From Amaranthus tricolor (Eukaryota > Streptophyta > Magnoliopsida > Caryophyllales > Amaranthaceae): a stretch of 64,000 nucleotides of DNA. This document shows, piece after piece, positions 39,201-51,476 of this stretch. A program made the translations under genes and the position numbers. Position 1 is the stretch's first letter. Each line of letters starts with the position of its first letter. The DNA is taken from NCBI RefSeq assembly GCF_026212465.1, contig NC_080058.1, positions 3,357,001 through 3,421,000 of the forward strand. The letters are read 5' to 3'. The notes below the pieces were generated by a model that made no database searches, was not told the DNA's origin, and saw only the letters and a program-made list of their open reading frames with translations.

Positions 39201-42103
39201 TTACTCTCCCTCCTTTCTCTTGATTTTCTTTCCTTTCCTTTCCCTCCTAAATTTCTATCCAAACTACGTGTTAAGGTGATTAATGAGTGCTGATGCGGTC
39301 TTTTGATGAAAACCATGTTTAATAATTTGGTAGAGAATGGAGAAATTCTAACGGGCACCAACAAGGCATGCTTAGCTCTTTTCCGCCTGCTCATGAATCT
39401 GTTCCAAGTCCAACTGTTTCAGCCTCGCGTAAGAAACAGAAAACAGGGCAGTCAATGTCAGCACTATCTGGTGGTGGTGCACCTTCTCCTGCCATGCATC
39501 CGTCCTTGCAACCATCTTCGTCAAACTTGAAACGTGGCCCACCTCCAGGATTGCGAGGCAAGAAGGCAAAAGCAGTAAGTTCGTTGAGAGGATCAATCTT
39601 TGATAACTGAATAAATTTCTAAATCGCATGTAAACAATAGTTGTTGAGCCTGCTTTCTGGTTCTGATATTTCATTATGTTTGTCATTTGTTTGTGATTAT
39701 TTTCGTTTGCGAATTCTTATGGAGATCATGCTTGATAGTTTTTAAAAGCTACTGTATAAGAACAAGTAAATGCATATCTCATGGAATGTCCTAGCTGCTT
39801 GTTTGACTTAGCACGCTTTTTTTTCTCCTGCAGTCTATGCAATACCCGTCTCCCACTGTCACCGGAAGGCCACAGGTTCCCAGTCATAGTACTTCAGGTA
39901 CTTTTGGAGCTAATGAGCCTGAAAAAGGTCAAAAGATAGATAAATGTATCGGGAAGAGAGTTTGGACAAGATGGCCGGATGATAACCATTTCTACGAGGC
40001 AGTAATAACAGATTTTAAAGAGGTAGAGTTTCTGTTTTGTGATGACAAACAAGGAGGATATACAAAATAATACAATTTTGTATAGAAAAAAGTATGGTAT
40101 GCCATCCCAATTCTCAAGGAGGTTGACTAACGTCCTTGATCTACTTTGTTCCTTAGGGTCGGCATGCTTTAGTCTATGATATGAATACACCAGAAGAAGC
40201 ATGGGAGTGGGTCAATCTCAAAGAGGTAACACCACTCTACCTTTTGATGGATTATGGCTTAGCTTTTCATTCTGGACTAGTTGCACCCTTAAGATGTAAC
40301 ATGTTCCTTTTCCTCGGATAAAGTGCTTTCATATTTGAAATGGAATTCTTCCATTTGGCTGTTGCTGTGCTAAGCTCTTACTTCGTAGTTTCTTTTGTCT
40401 ATCATAGGTCTAAATGGTTTTTATGTGGTTGTTTGAACACTAATATCTATTATTGTTAATAATGTTCCATGTTAACACTTATGACACAGTACACTAATTA
40501 ATTTTAAGTTGAAAAGGTATGATAGAATGATAGATATTGGAGTGACAGTTTAATGTGGCAGTGGTATCTAATTTGATAGCAGTAGATGCGACTTTTATTT
40601 CCATTAGTCTCGTGGATGGTACCAAGTAGTTCATCAATTTCCAAAATCTCTTTAACTGACATTCTTACCTAATAGAAAACTTTTCTCTGCTCCAGTTATT
40701 TTGTTGTGTTATAACGAAGAGCTTTTTCTGGAACTTTCTGTTGATAATATTTTTTAAACAATTTAGATTTTAAACCAAGCGAGCACTACTTTTGGCTTGG
40801 TTCTTAATGTATAATTACTTAAATACTTATAACAAAAATGTCTACCTTCTAAATCTACAATGTTTGTATGCATGATTTTGGTAATGATTAGCAAAAAGAT
40901 CTACTTTCTAAATTTAGATTGCTTATATGCAGGATTTTAGTGATTACTATTACTATTAGGTTGGCTCTATCTCTGATTTTAGCTTGAAAAAATGAGGAAT
41001 CTATTCCAGAGCTCATGTGTATTGATATATTCTGTGCCAGATATCGCCTGAAGACATCAGGTGGGAGGGCGAGGAACCTGGAATTCCTAATAAAGGTTGG
41101 CGAGCTGGACAAGGTCGTGGTGGGTTTAAAAAGTCTTCAGCTCGCGGTGGTGCTGTAGCTGGTGGAGGAAGAGGTCGTGGAACCTTAAAGGGGCAGCCTA
41201 AGAAAGATTTACTTTTGCCTCAAAACGGTATTGGAAGAAAAGGAACAGGAGATATCGAATTATTAAATACTGATAATCTAATTAAAGAGGTAAGTTCTAG
41301 CTTGGGAAACAGTTTCATTTTGCCGTTAGTTTGATGATGTGTTTTAATGGGATAAATTCAATGATGTTTTGCAGGTGGAAAAAATTTTTAGTGCTAATCA
41401 TCCTGACCCAACGGAGGTCGAGAAAGCCAAGAAAGTTTTGAAAGTAATTAAGAACAGGCAACCTTCAATTTCAGTTTGCCCCTTTGTCGTTGTGATGGTT
41501 CTCTAAATCGATTATTGTTTTGCAGGATCACGAGCAAGCATTGGTCGATGCCATTGCTAGGCTACAGGATGCATCTGATGGTGAAAGTGGTAATGCTTAA
41601 TCGCCTTCTGTTTGTACAAATCACAAACCACTTCTGCCTGTTTTCTCTTCTCCCTTCCCTTTTCCCCTTACTGAATTAAGTTGTAGATCAAAGATGTAAG
41701 TTATTGTGTACAGAACTTTCTAATCAAACATCTGGCTTAAAATTTCAAGTATTGTCTTGCCTTTCCATCCTTAGATATCCATCCTTCCTATATGTCTAGT
41801 CATTTCATTTTTTCATATTTCATGATGTTCATATGTAAATTATCATTTTTGTACATAAAATTCATGTTTGTCTGTAAATGTCGAAAGCCTTGTTGGCGAG
41901 AAGTGGAATGTCAGCATAATGTTTCTTTTAATTTATTTTAATCAGATGGGGGAGATCACCCCTTTCCGCAAGGAAAACCAATGGATCGAGAGCAAGGATG
42001 GAGAAAACGACAGTATGATGAGATAGGCGGAGAAGGTAGGGGAAGGGACGGTCCAGATGGTGATAAAGCCCGCGTTACATCAGAAAAGAAGCAAGAAGCT
42101 TAA
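36264..42103 (+). CDS. EML3: EMSY-LIKE (EML) chromatin protein, complete
   Basis: Ten exons join in phase to 460 residues: 36264-36291, 38574-38779, 38857-38966, 39334-39574, 39834-40022, 40157-40225, 41041-41289, 41375-41443, 41526-41589 and 41946-42103. Introns are GT-AG, and intron 1 is long (2.28 kb). The protein has the plant EML opening ([17 protein letters not shown]) and an ENT domain at about 50-120 ([35 protein letters not shown]). A Ser/Pro/Lys-rich linker with [10 protein letters not shown] follows, then an Agenet/Tudor-like domain at about 230-300 ([44 protein letters not shown]). After a Gly/Arg-rich stretch comes a C-terminal helical segment ([26 protein letters not shown]). 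EML proteins are nuclear histone readers that act in development and defence. Overall similarity is closest to EML3; paralogue-level identity is judged from memory. Confidence 0.92.
39003..39275. mobile_element. MITE in EML intron 3
   Basis: Inverted ends TTTGTTTGGATTGAGAGATT and AAATTTCTATCCAAACTA enclose GGAAGG/CCTTCC-rich DNA that mirrors itself. No coding capacity. Superfamily not determined. Confidence 0.55.
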
Positions 42104-42634
42104 CCTGCGTAATACCCAAAATTTGGCAATTACCAGATTGTACCATTGTCCTGTAAGAATCATAGGTAATGCTCAAGGAATCAGGGGCATTAGGTAGTCG
42201 AAGGCTGTAGATTTTTGTAATAGCGCCTCTTTTCAGTTCTGCGCTGCAACTGAACGATAGAAGCTTTGTTCATGTATATTTATGTCAGATTGATGATTTA
42301 TATAGGATTGTAGTAGTGTTCATTATTTTGCTTAACCACATTGTAGCTCGACTTGGTGAATGATTGAATGAAGCTAATCTTTTACTCCATTAGCTGCAAA
42401 AATACAATCGAAATACCACATTGTAAACATGCTATTAAAATAAATTTTCTGCATCCATCACCATCTGCTTTTGATTCTTCAAGTAGTACACACAATGCGT
42501 TTTAATCTGTTGCAACACCATCGAATTACATTAGTTCTGTCCGAGATTGAATGAAATCGGATACTTAATTACTAATAACAAGATTTTGGATGGTGTTATA
42601 CATTAATGCAAACTAATTTCAAACCGAATTTGAT

Positions 42635-42965
42635 GATATAAAGGGTATTTTTGGTAGTTGTCTTTACATTAGCTTTTTAATTGGTTTTTGCCTTTTGGCT
42701 TGTTGGTTGGTCAAACAACTAAAAAAATACTTGATAAACGGCTTTTAAGCCAAAATAAAAGGCTAATTTAGTTAGCTTTTTAGTTAGTTTTTAGCTTGTA
42801 GACTCACTTTTCTCTAATAAACAGCTAATGCCTAAGTTACCAAACATCTCATAAACAACTGGCTTTTTTACCTAGCTAAAAAGTCTAATAAAAACATCAA
42901 ATATTTTTCAGCTAGTCAAACAAATCAACTAAAAAGCCAACAATCAATTGTCAAACATCCCGTAG
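42635..42965. mobile_element. hAT-type MITE-like element
   Basis: GGGTATTTTTGGTAGTTGTC at the left and GTCAAACATCCCGTAGTT at the right, with many AGCTTTTTAGTTAGTTTTTA / CTAAAAAGCC blocks between. It lies in the 3' spacer between the EML gene and the convergent hydrolase gene. Related to 23930-24235. Confidence 0.5.
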
Positions 42966-43068
42966 TTTTCACAAGGTTTATCAACATGTTTTAAGAGAAG
43001 CCAAAATAAAATCTCTAAAATTGCGTTTTATATTATGAAACAGAGCCAATACCTCTCAAGAAGTTGTG

Positions 43069-44996
43069 CTACAAAGATTCAGCAAATCTGACAATTAAAT
43101 CAACCGTGTGAGAATCAAAGTCAGGACCTTCCATTTGAAAATGGCTAGCGCCTTCGATAAGATGAGTCTCAACACGGCCAGCAGCTGAGCGTAGCTTGTT
43201 CTGCAACTGCTTGACACTCGTAAAACCATCCCGAGTTCCCATCACAAAAAGCTTTGGCTTTGGAGACTGCAATATAGCCTTGTGGTGTCTTCCGAAGAGG
43301 ATTGAAGCCATCATTCCAAAGGGATATCCTATACTCACATAACCTACTATTTGCTCAACCTGATCCACAGCTGAACCAGCTATTGGTGCACCTGTTCAAA
43401 ATACTAACCATGATCAGACAGCCAACAATCTACGACACTGTCACATATCCATCATCATCATTATCATCATCATATTCTGTGTATATCCCGCCCATAAAAA
43501 CTATAATCGGGGTCTGGGAAGAGAAGGAAGACGGAAACACATATCATAAAGGAGAACGCAGCCAAAGAGTCCCTCGACTCGAGAAAGATCAAGTGATGTT
43601 CCTGCAACGAATATCCTATGATTCAACACGTCGATGCTAAAATATATCCTATAACACGATTATTAGTTAAGAAGGTTAACCAATCAACTAGCGATGAGCC
43701 TTTTTATTCTCGAGAATAAAATTAAAATACATCCTATAACCCGATTTGAGGAGCATACTCATTTAAGAAAGGATTAAATGTTAACAAGGCAAAATTTTCT
43801 ATAAAGTCGATCACACCCAACTACTCTAATGGGATTCTACACCCAATCAAAGAAGTACCAAAAGGGTATAACTATGGAGAAAATCAGAGAATTAAAGCAA
43901 CATAGAAGACAATTCCATTTCCAAGTATCAGCATGACCTAAAACATGCAACTAAAGCACGCCTTACTAGAAAAGCAAGCAACTACCAACTTCACCTTGAT
44001 TCATATCAATAAAACTCACCAAATACTACCTCCATTCATCTGAGAAATCACCATTTCACTCAAAAAGCTCTAACATATTCAAATCAAATGATGCTTTTTC
44101 AGAGGGACGGAAGGAATAATATATACAGCTTCAATTTCTAAATCAAGATCACATAGGAAATAGGTGTATACCCTTAATTTCAACACCTCAAAGTTAGCTA
44201 TTCAACTGCTTTTATCTTGAGAAGTATGTCTCATAATTTTCCAAAAAAGGGTAATTCTCATGAATAGATCTGCCTCAATTATCAAAACCTAAACAAATAA
44301 ACAATTAAGGGCACTTTTTATCAACTTTTTCTGGCCAAACCAAATTACTTTTCCCTCATTTAAGACCAGAAAAACAGAAAATTCAACAATAACCTTACAA
44401 AAAAAGTCTAACAATCAATCAAAATCTAAGAAATCACTCTAAAAATTAATCAAATCTTTGAACAGTATGCAAGAAACCCACCTCGCATAAACCATCTTCA
44501 AATCACCACATAAACCAAAATACTTTTTCTCACAATTAAATACAAATACATAAACAATTCTAATTTTGATCTTAAAACAATATACAAGAAAAGTACCTTA
44601 TATAAAATATAATCATAAAACTAATCTTAAAATAGCAAATAAGAGAAAAATTATACCTGCAGAAGAACCCACAAGAAGAATCCTATTAACAGAGAGATTT
44701 TCACAAACCCATTTGCAAACAGTAATTACATCTTTAATCTCAGAAAACCCAGTAATAGATTTGCTACCAGTTGACCTACCAACACCTCTCATATCAAAAG
44801 TCACAGCCAAATAACCTGCATTTGCTAACCCAGTTGCAATTCCTCTTAATAAACCTTGGCAACCACCCAAAACTGAATATGGATGAACCAAAATAATACC
44901 CATATTTTCATCTTTGGTATCTCTTGTTGGTCTAAAGATTCTTGACCTAAGATTAACCCCATCACTACCCTCAATAGTAACTGATTCACTTGACAT
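43069..44996 (-). CDS. Alpha/beta hydrolase family protein
   Basis: Two exons (44996-44657 and 43391-43069) join at GSSAG|GT to give 220 residues. The fold markers are clear: GIILVHPYSVLGGCQG after strand 3, TFDMRGVGRSTGS, the nucleophile elbow GSSAG with S112, an acidic residue in GTRDGF (D168) and a histidine in GASHFQ (H197). These form a complete Ser-Asp-His triad. The protein lacks an obvious targeting peptide and a large cap domain, so it is a compact cytosolic-type hydrolase. Substrate unknown. It converges with the EML gene. The single intron (1265 bp) contains the tail of an RTE-like LINE. Confidence 0.88.
43447..43610 (-). mobile_element. RTE-like LINE 3' tail in the hydrolase intron
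   Basis: Starts at ATCATCATCATTATCATCAT and continues ATATCCCGCCCATAAA, GGTCTGGGA, AAGGAGAACGCAGCCAAAGA and GTCCCTCGACTCGAGAAAG. This parallels the 3' untranslated part of the LINE at 14700-14880, in the same orientation. It is only a tail, extremely 5'-truncated. Confidence 0.75.
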
Positions 44997-44999
44997 TTG

Positions 45000-45653
<654 letters not shown>

Positions 45654-45717
45654 GATTATTGATTAAATACCTATAAAAGTTAAAGATATGTATTTTAAAA
45701 ACACTCCCTCAAATTTA

Positions 45718-46089
45718 GGAGAAATTGTCCCGAATAATTTGACCTATTACTAATTTGCTGTGAATAACTTCTACTATTAATTATTTTTAACTAATCCGAC
45801 TTTTGAATTTGTTTTGCTCACAACACCCCTTTCCACATTCAAACCGACTACTGTAGCTACCTACCACCGAAGAGGAGTTGGGGTAGACCAACAAAGAAGC
45901 ATAAGGACTAAGGAGGAAGAAGAAATGAGCATAACGGCTAGTAGGTACCTACAATAGTCGGTTAAAATGTGGCAAGGGGTGTTGTCAGCAAAACATACAC
46001 AAAGGTTAGATTATTTAAAAATAATCAATAGTTGAGATTATTCACAGCGGATGGGCAATAGGTTAGATTATTTAGGACAATTTTTCCTC
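45718..46089. mobile_element. Foldback MITE
   Basis: Left GGAGAAATTGTCCCGAATAA and right inverse TTATTTAGGACAATTTTTCC bound arms of about 150 bp each, with matching inner blocks (CACAACACCCCTTTCCACAT against ATGTGGCAAGGGGTGTTG, and CGACTACTGTAG against CTACAATAGTCG). The flanks share AATTTA as a possible short duplication. Non-coding. Confidence 0.8.
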
Positions 46090-46489
46090 CAATTTAAAAG
46101 CAATTGTTCCAGTTGATATTTTAACACTATTTATCGATCACTATTAACGTGTATTTTATTCTTAATTTAGATGTCAAAATACAATCAAATGAGATTTTGT
46201 TTGATTCATCTCAATGTAACTTTTATTTATATTACTTATTCATAATTTTTAATTATACACAATTAGAAATATTTAAGATTGAATTAATACATTAATTATG
46301 TGTAAAAATCAAATGAAACAATTAATGTGATTTGAAGGGAGTATAAATATAAGTTAGAGGTCGTAAATATTGTGTCACCAAAAGACTCATTGTCTAATAG
46401 GTAAATTTTGAATTAATATTTTTTGAGAAGATATATATTTAAATACTTGCCTTTTAATTTTCCTACTCTATTAAATCAAATACCCTTAA

Positions 46490-46780
46490 TAAAAACTCCC
46501 TTCGTTCTAAAATTATAGCCCCATTTGTGTTTTGTTGTTTTTTTAAGAATAATGTTTTTTATTTGGTTGTGATTGTATAATGAATTATTTGGTTTTGATA
46601 GTATAATGAATGGTTTAGATTATTAGGTGAGTGAAAAAAAAGTGAAATGAGTTGAAAATGTTTCAATGGTAGGTCTAAGGTGGGTTCCACTTCCATATCC
46701 CAAAAAAATTATAGCTAAAACTTTAGGATGATCCAAAATTAAAAACATGCAGCTAAATTTATAGCACAAATGCAGTAACA
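46490..46780. mobile_element. Possible degraded Stowaway-like MITE
   Basis: Begins ACTCCCTTCGTTCTAAAATT and has roughly mirrored ATTATAGC blocks, but the right end is poorly defined. Confidence 0.35.
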
Positions 46781-47239
46781 TGTTTTAATTAAAAAAATAT
46801 ATACTTTCTCTAATTCAAAGTTAATGTCCTATATTCGTTTTTAGGATGCTATTCACATTTCAATCTTAATATGTATTTAATTTTTAATCTATAAGTTCAA
46901 ATATAGTTAAGTGAGATTTTATTTGATTCATCTCAATGTGAAGATTATTAATATCAACTTTTTTATAATTTTTAATTATATACAATTATAAATATAATAA
47001 ATTAAATTAATGCATTGATAAATATGAAAAAACCAAATAAAACATTAAATCTGACTGGTTTGAAATATAAGAAAATACATGAAAGTCCAAGATTTAAGCT
47101 CATATTATATCTCCACAAGATCACAAGATGTCATCCAATGAATCATGAATTAATTTCTCCGTTGCTTAAAGAAGTTTCCACTTTTTATTTTGGGGTGTTT
47201 TATTTATTGTTTTTAGAAGAAATCTTTTCATTTATATCA

Positions 47240-47510
47240 TAAATTTTGGACAAAATAACCTTACTCATGTTCATTTTAATATTTTAATAATGTGTGGTTC
47301 CCACATATCTTTAACTAACTTTATTTTAACATTTTTATATTTCGTATGCTCCCCACGTGTTTTCCACTAACTTTATAAAAATATTTTTTATTAGTTGTGG
47401 TCTCCATATTTTTTCCCTAACTTTTTTTTAATATTTTTTAAGTATTTATAGTCCCCAGAAATATTTCATCAAATTAATAAAAATTACACCCTCTGCACCT
47501 AAAAGAATTA
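47240..47510 (+). repeat. Dispersed repeat with ~60 bp internal subunits
   Basis: Repeats of TGTGGTTCCCACATATCTTT, TATGCTCCCCACGTGTTTTC and TTGTGGTCTCCATATTTTTT are each followed by CTAACTTTAT..ATATTTTT. It is the inverted relative of 430-790. The subunits drift in sequence, so the array is old. Confidence 0.6.
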
Positions 47511-47884
47511 ATCATTTTCCCAAAAACAACTCATTTTTAGTCTTTTAAAACCAAATTAACGTTTAGTCTTATCTTCACACGTCAAATTAAATATCTTCCC
47601 CAAACAACCAATTTGAGCATTCATCATATAAAAAAAAAAAGAACTATTTCAATCCCAATCTCCCTTAACTTCTTAGTTGATGTTTAGCTTTTCTAGTTGC
47701 CTTTTTTTTTCGATTTTTAGTCGGAACCAAAAGAAAATCTTTGATTTATCTTTCCTATCATAAATCAAACAATCAACTCTCTGTTTTTAAAATCCACTTG
47801 AAAAAACAAAATTAGACATCATTTTTCAAAAATTGTTCAAAATCTTGATTTACTTTACACAAAGAAGAGACAAATTGTATTATA

Positions 47885-48167
47885 CTCCCTCCACACTAAT
47901 ATAATTGTCACATTTTTTTATTTGGCAAAATCATATCAATTGTCATATTTCTATTTTTATCATTTTTTTTTATCTAAATATTCTTAGTTCACACAAGTAA
48001 TTACGAATATACCCCCATATACCTTACTTACCAAACTACCCTTCAGTACTTACCCTTCACTAATTACCCCTCACTACTTACCCAACTACTACCTTTTTAA
48101 TAGACCCCACATCACTCTTAGTATTCGTGCCCAAGCAAATGGGACATTTATATTGGTGTGGAAGGAG
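47885..48167. mobile_element. Stowaway MITE
   Basis: A 283 bp element with inverted ends CTCCCTCCACACTAATATAA and TTATATTGGTGTGGAAGGAG (right end as read on the plus strand, approximately), flanked by TA on both sides (47883-47884 and 48168-48169). CTCCCTCC ends plus a TA duplication are diagnostic of Tc1/mariner-related Stowaway MITEs. Confidence 0.88.
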
Positions 48168-48286
48168 TATTAATTTGGAAGAAAATGTTTATAAAACACT
48201 AAAACCGTGCTTAAGTGTTAATAAAAGGGTACAATACCTGATTTCATTTTACAAATTCTTAAGAAATTGTAGATGCAGTGTAGATC

Positions 48287-48484
48287 TGTTAGTACCAGCT
48301 TAGACAACTAAGTATTAGTTTGATAGTTGGTCATGACACATAGGATTAGTTTAAACATTTCTCTATAAATAGAGACCCTCCATTCAATTGTAAATAAGGA
48401 AAAAAGGGGTTTTCTCTTCAAAATTAATAACATGCAAGATTTGATTCTGTTTCTCAAATACTCCATTATCTATGAATTGTAACA
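48287..48484 (+). mobile_element. 5' LTR of a Copia retrotransposon with primer-binding site
   Basis: A 198 bp sequence begins TGTTAG and ends TGTAACA, and contains a TATA box (CTCTATAAATAGAGAC at 48361). Immediately after it, TGGTATCAAGAGCAGG (48485-48500) resembles the initiator-Met tRNA primer-binding site used by most plant Copia elements. No matching 3' LTR was found downstream. Confidence 0.85.
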
Positions 48485-48811
48485 TGGTATCAAGAGCAGG
48501 TTGTTTTTTTTTTCATTTCCGCTGCTAAAGATTCATTTCCCATTGTTCCCAGTTGTTCCTGATTGTTCGAAGCCATCCTTGGTTGTTCATAATTGCTGGA
48601 AGCCATCTTCTTTATGATTTGTTTCTCCTGTCTGCAAATTGCTTGCATGTGTTTTTACAATCTATTCTTCAAATCTTTGTCTTTTCCAATTAATAAGTGA
48701 CTCTTACATTCTGTTTCTTGATCAACATTCATCTTGTATTCATTTTTTATTCCACTCTATTCTTCACATTATCCATTTTTCACTTTTTTTTTGTGTTTGA
48801 GAAACGCAAGC

Positions 48812-49933
48812 ATGACTGAACCTCGACATAATCCTTCTGATCCTGATCCTACAACTATTTTTGGTGGACCTTACTATATCCATCCATCAGACACAGCTTC
48901 TATCAAATTAGTGACTGATATATTTGATGGCACTGCCTATATTGATTGGCAAGAATCCGTTTTCTTGAGTCTTTCCACTAAAAACAAATTAGGGTTTATA
49001 GATGGAAGTTTGCCAAAACCTCCTATTACTGATCATACATACAAAGCCTGGTGTCGCTGCAATGATCTTGTGAAAAGTTGGCTCCTAGCATCTGTTGATA
49101 AGATAGTTGGTAAAAGTGTAAGATTCAAAAAGACAGCTGCTGATGTTTGGAAAGATTTGGTTGAACGTTTTGGGCAACCTTCTTCCACACTTTTGTACTC
49201 TTTACAGAAGAAGTTGCTCTTATTAGAGCAAGGCAATGACTCAATTTCAGAATTTTATACTAAAATCATGGGAATATGGGATGAGATGGATAGCCAAGAT
49301 CCTCTTGTCATTTGTAATTGCAACAACTGCAACTGTGGTACAGGAAGAAAAAATTTAAAGTCTCAACAAGATAATAGGGTGATGATGTTTCTAATGAAAC
49401 TCAATGATGATTATGTTCAGGCCAGAACAAACATACTAATGATGCCTGAACTTCCTACTCTGGCAAGTGCATATAGGTTCTGCATGCAAGAAGAAAGGCA
49501 CAAAGAGATAAAACAAGTTGTTTCTACTGAGTCTCTCGCTTTTATGGCTGATAAAAGGAAATTTACTGAAAAACCCTATTCTTCAAAACACACTTATCAA
49601 GCACCACATATGAGAATCTTAGGCACTAAGAGGTCTAACAACTGGTTCTGTGACCATTGCAAATTGTCAGGGCACACTTCTGCTAGGTGCTATAAATTGC
49701 ATGGCTATCCACAAGGAAGGAATCACAATAAGGATAGAAAATATGCTCATATAACTCATTATGGCATTGATGATGAAGATAATCAAGATTCATCTGGCTC
49801 TCAAGTCGAAAGTCAGAATACAGGGATTCAAAGTTGGAACAACTTCCCTGTTACAAATTCAATTTCTACTGCTCCAACTATTACTCAGGAGAAAAATATG
49901 AAGTACTTTTGTCGTTTTGCTGAAGAGTTATGA
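48812..49933 (+). CDS. Copia-type gag polyprotein (truncated element)
   Basis: An intact 373-residue gag. The N-terminal part has WQESVFLSLSTKNKLGFIDG and KAWCRCNDLVKSWLLAS, typical of plant Copia gag (UBN2/retrotran_gag). A zinc knuckle CX2CX4HX4C lies at C280, C283, H288 and C293, followed by YKLHGYP. The normal continuation into protease, integrase and reverse transcriptase is absent: the frame stops at 49933 and only AT-rich DNA follows. The ATG at 48812 is preferred over the upstream one at 48734, because family similarity begins at MTEP. It lies 330 bp downstream of the LTR, the normal spacing. The element is therefore a 5' fragment that cannot move itself. Confidence 0.88.
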   Translation: MTEPRHNPSDPDPTTIFGGPYYIHPSDTASIKLVTDIFDGTAYIDWQESVFLSLSTKNKLGFIDGSLPKPPITDHTYKAWCRCNDLVKSWLLASVDKIVGKSVRFKKTAADVWKDLVERFGQPSSTLLYSLQKKLLLLEQGNDSISEFYTKIMGIWDEMDSQDPLVICNCNNCNCGTGRKNLKSQQDNRVMMFLMKLNDDYVQARTNILMMPELPTLASAYRFCMQEERHKEIKQVVSTESLAFMADKRKFTEKPYSSKHTYQAPHMRILGTKRSNNWFCDHCKLSGHTSARCYKLHGYPQGRNHNKDRKYAHITHYGIDDEDNQDSSGSQVESQNTGIQSWNNFPVTNSISTAPTITQEKNMKYFCRFAEEL

Positions 49934-50314
49934 TCAAAAAACGATTTATACGTTTTATAATTTTTTTTCTTTGTGTTTTATCACATTTTTTATTTATACT
50001 TAGCTATTAAACTTTTTTTTGTGCATCATGTGATATACAAAGGCTTGATTTGCTTCCAAATATGGCTTTCATACTTTCATTGGACTATATACTTTTGATA
50101 TATGGATAGATCTGAGATTCTAGAACTATTGTGAGTTTAGTTTTTTTTCATTTGGTTTGTAGATTTATTAAATATTTATACCTTAAAAGATTTTTTTATC
50201 TGTGAATTATTTTTAAATGACTTTTTCAGGATATAATAATAGCCTTACAAAGGAATCAAGAATGTCTAAAATTATGTATGATTTGTGGAAAAATATTAAA
50301 AAAATAATTATATA

Positions 50315-50669
50315 TTCCCTCTGTTCTTTTTTGATCTTCCACATTACTATAACGGGTAGTTTCAAAAGTTCTTCCACTTTATAATACTTTCTATTTTTAG
50401 AAAGTTTTTATCCCACTTTTACCCCTTAAAACCCCCATTTTTTTTAATGTACCCCTTTTCTTTTTTTATAATTATTTTCTCTCTCATACTTTCAATACAA
50501 TCATTACTTTACACTACTATTTAATTAAAATAATACCCACTACAATTTCATACTTCCAATATAATCATTACTTCACACGATTATTTAAATAAAATAATAC
50601 CCAAAGATTCTATTTTCCTTAATATGTGTGAAAAATCCAAAATAGAAGATAAAAAAAGAACGGAGAGAG
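50315..50669. mobile_element. Stowaway-like MITE
   Basis: Ends TTCCCTCTGTTCTTTTTTGA and AAAAAAAGAACGGAGAGAG are inverted copies, flanked by TA (50313-50314 and 50670-50671). 355 bp, non-coding. Confidence 0.75.
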
Positions 50670-50671
50670 TA

Positions 50672-51432
50672 TATGTTTCTATTTGTCAAATACTGGTTTA
50701 AAGTTTGAACTAACAAAATAGTTAAATCATGATATTTAGGCTTGTGTAATAAGAAAATGGTTATTTCGTATTTCTTTTTTTTACTATTATGCTTGTATTG
50801 TGTAAGGTTTGATGTTGTTGATGTTGTTTATAATCTTTTAGCCCATTTGTTTGATGATTGACGATGTAAATAGAATTTTAGTTATAATTTATTTGTTAAA
50901 TCGATATACGATTTTGTTTTTACACTTAAAATACAGAAATAAGTATATTATACTTGACAATCTTAATATTTGTATGATAGAACTCTATTTGACATTATTT
51001 GATATGTTAGAATAAGAATATAATTTAAGATGTTTTAATGCATCAAAATTAACAATTTTTTTGGTTTTTAATTAAAAAAATTATTTTAGTATATTTTTTT
51101 TAGTATAATTTAAAAACAACTATATCCCATTTGATGTTAACAGTGTTGCATCAAAATCTATACTTTTGACAAAAAAAGTCATGAAAAAATACAATGTTAT
51201 AAAAAAAGCATAAATAACCTTTTCATCTATAAGAAAAAGAAGAATGGCACTTGTAATTTCAAATTTTTAATACTCATACATATGATGAAATGTTGCTTCA
51301 AATTTCTAATTGCCCCAATCCTATATTACTCTATCAAGAATTTAGACTCATTTTCGGTGTTTTTAATGAGTATTAGTAAAAAGTTTTATGTGTAGGTAAG
51401 ATGATGGGAATGATGTTATAAGTTCACAAATG

Positions 51433-51476
<44 letters not shown>

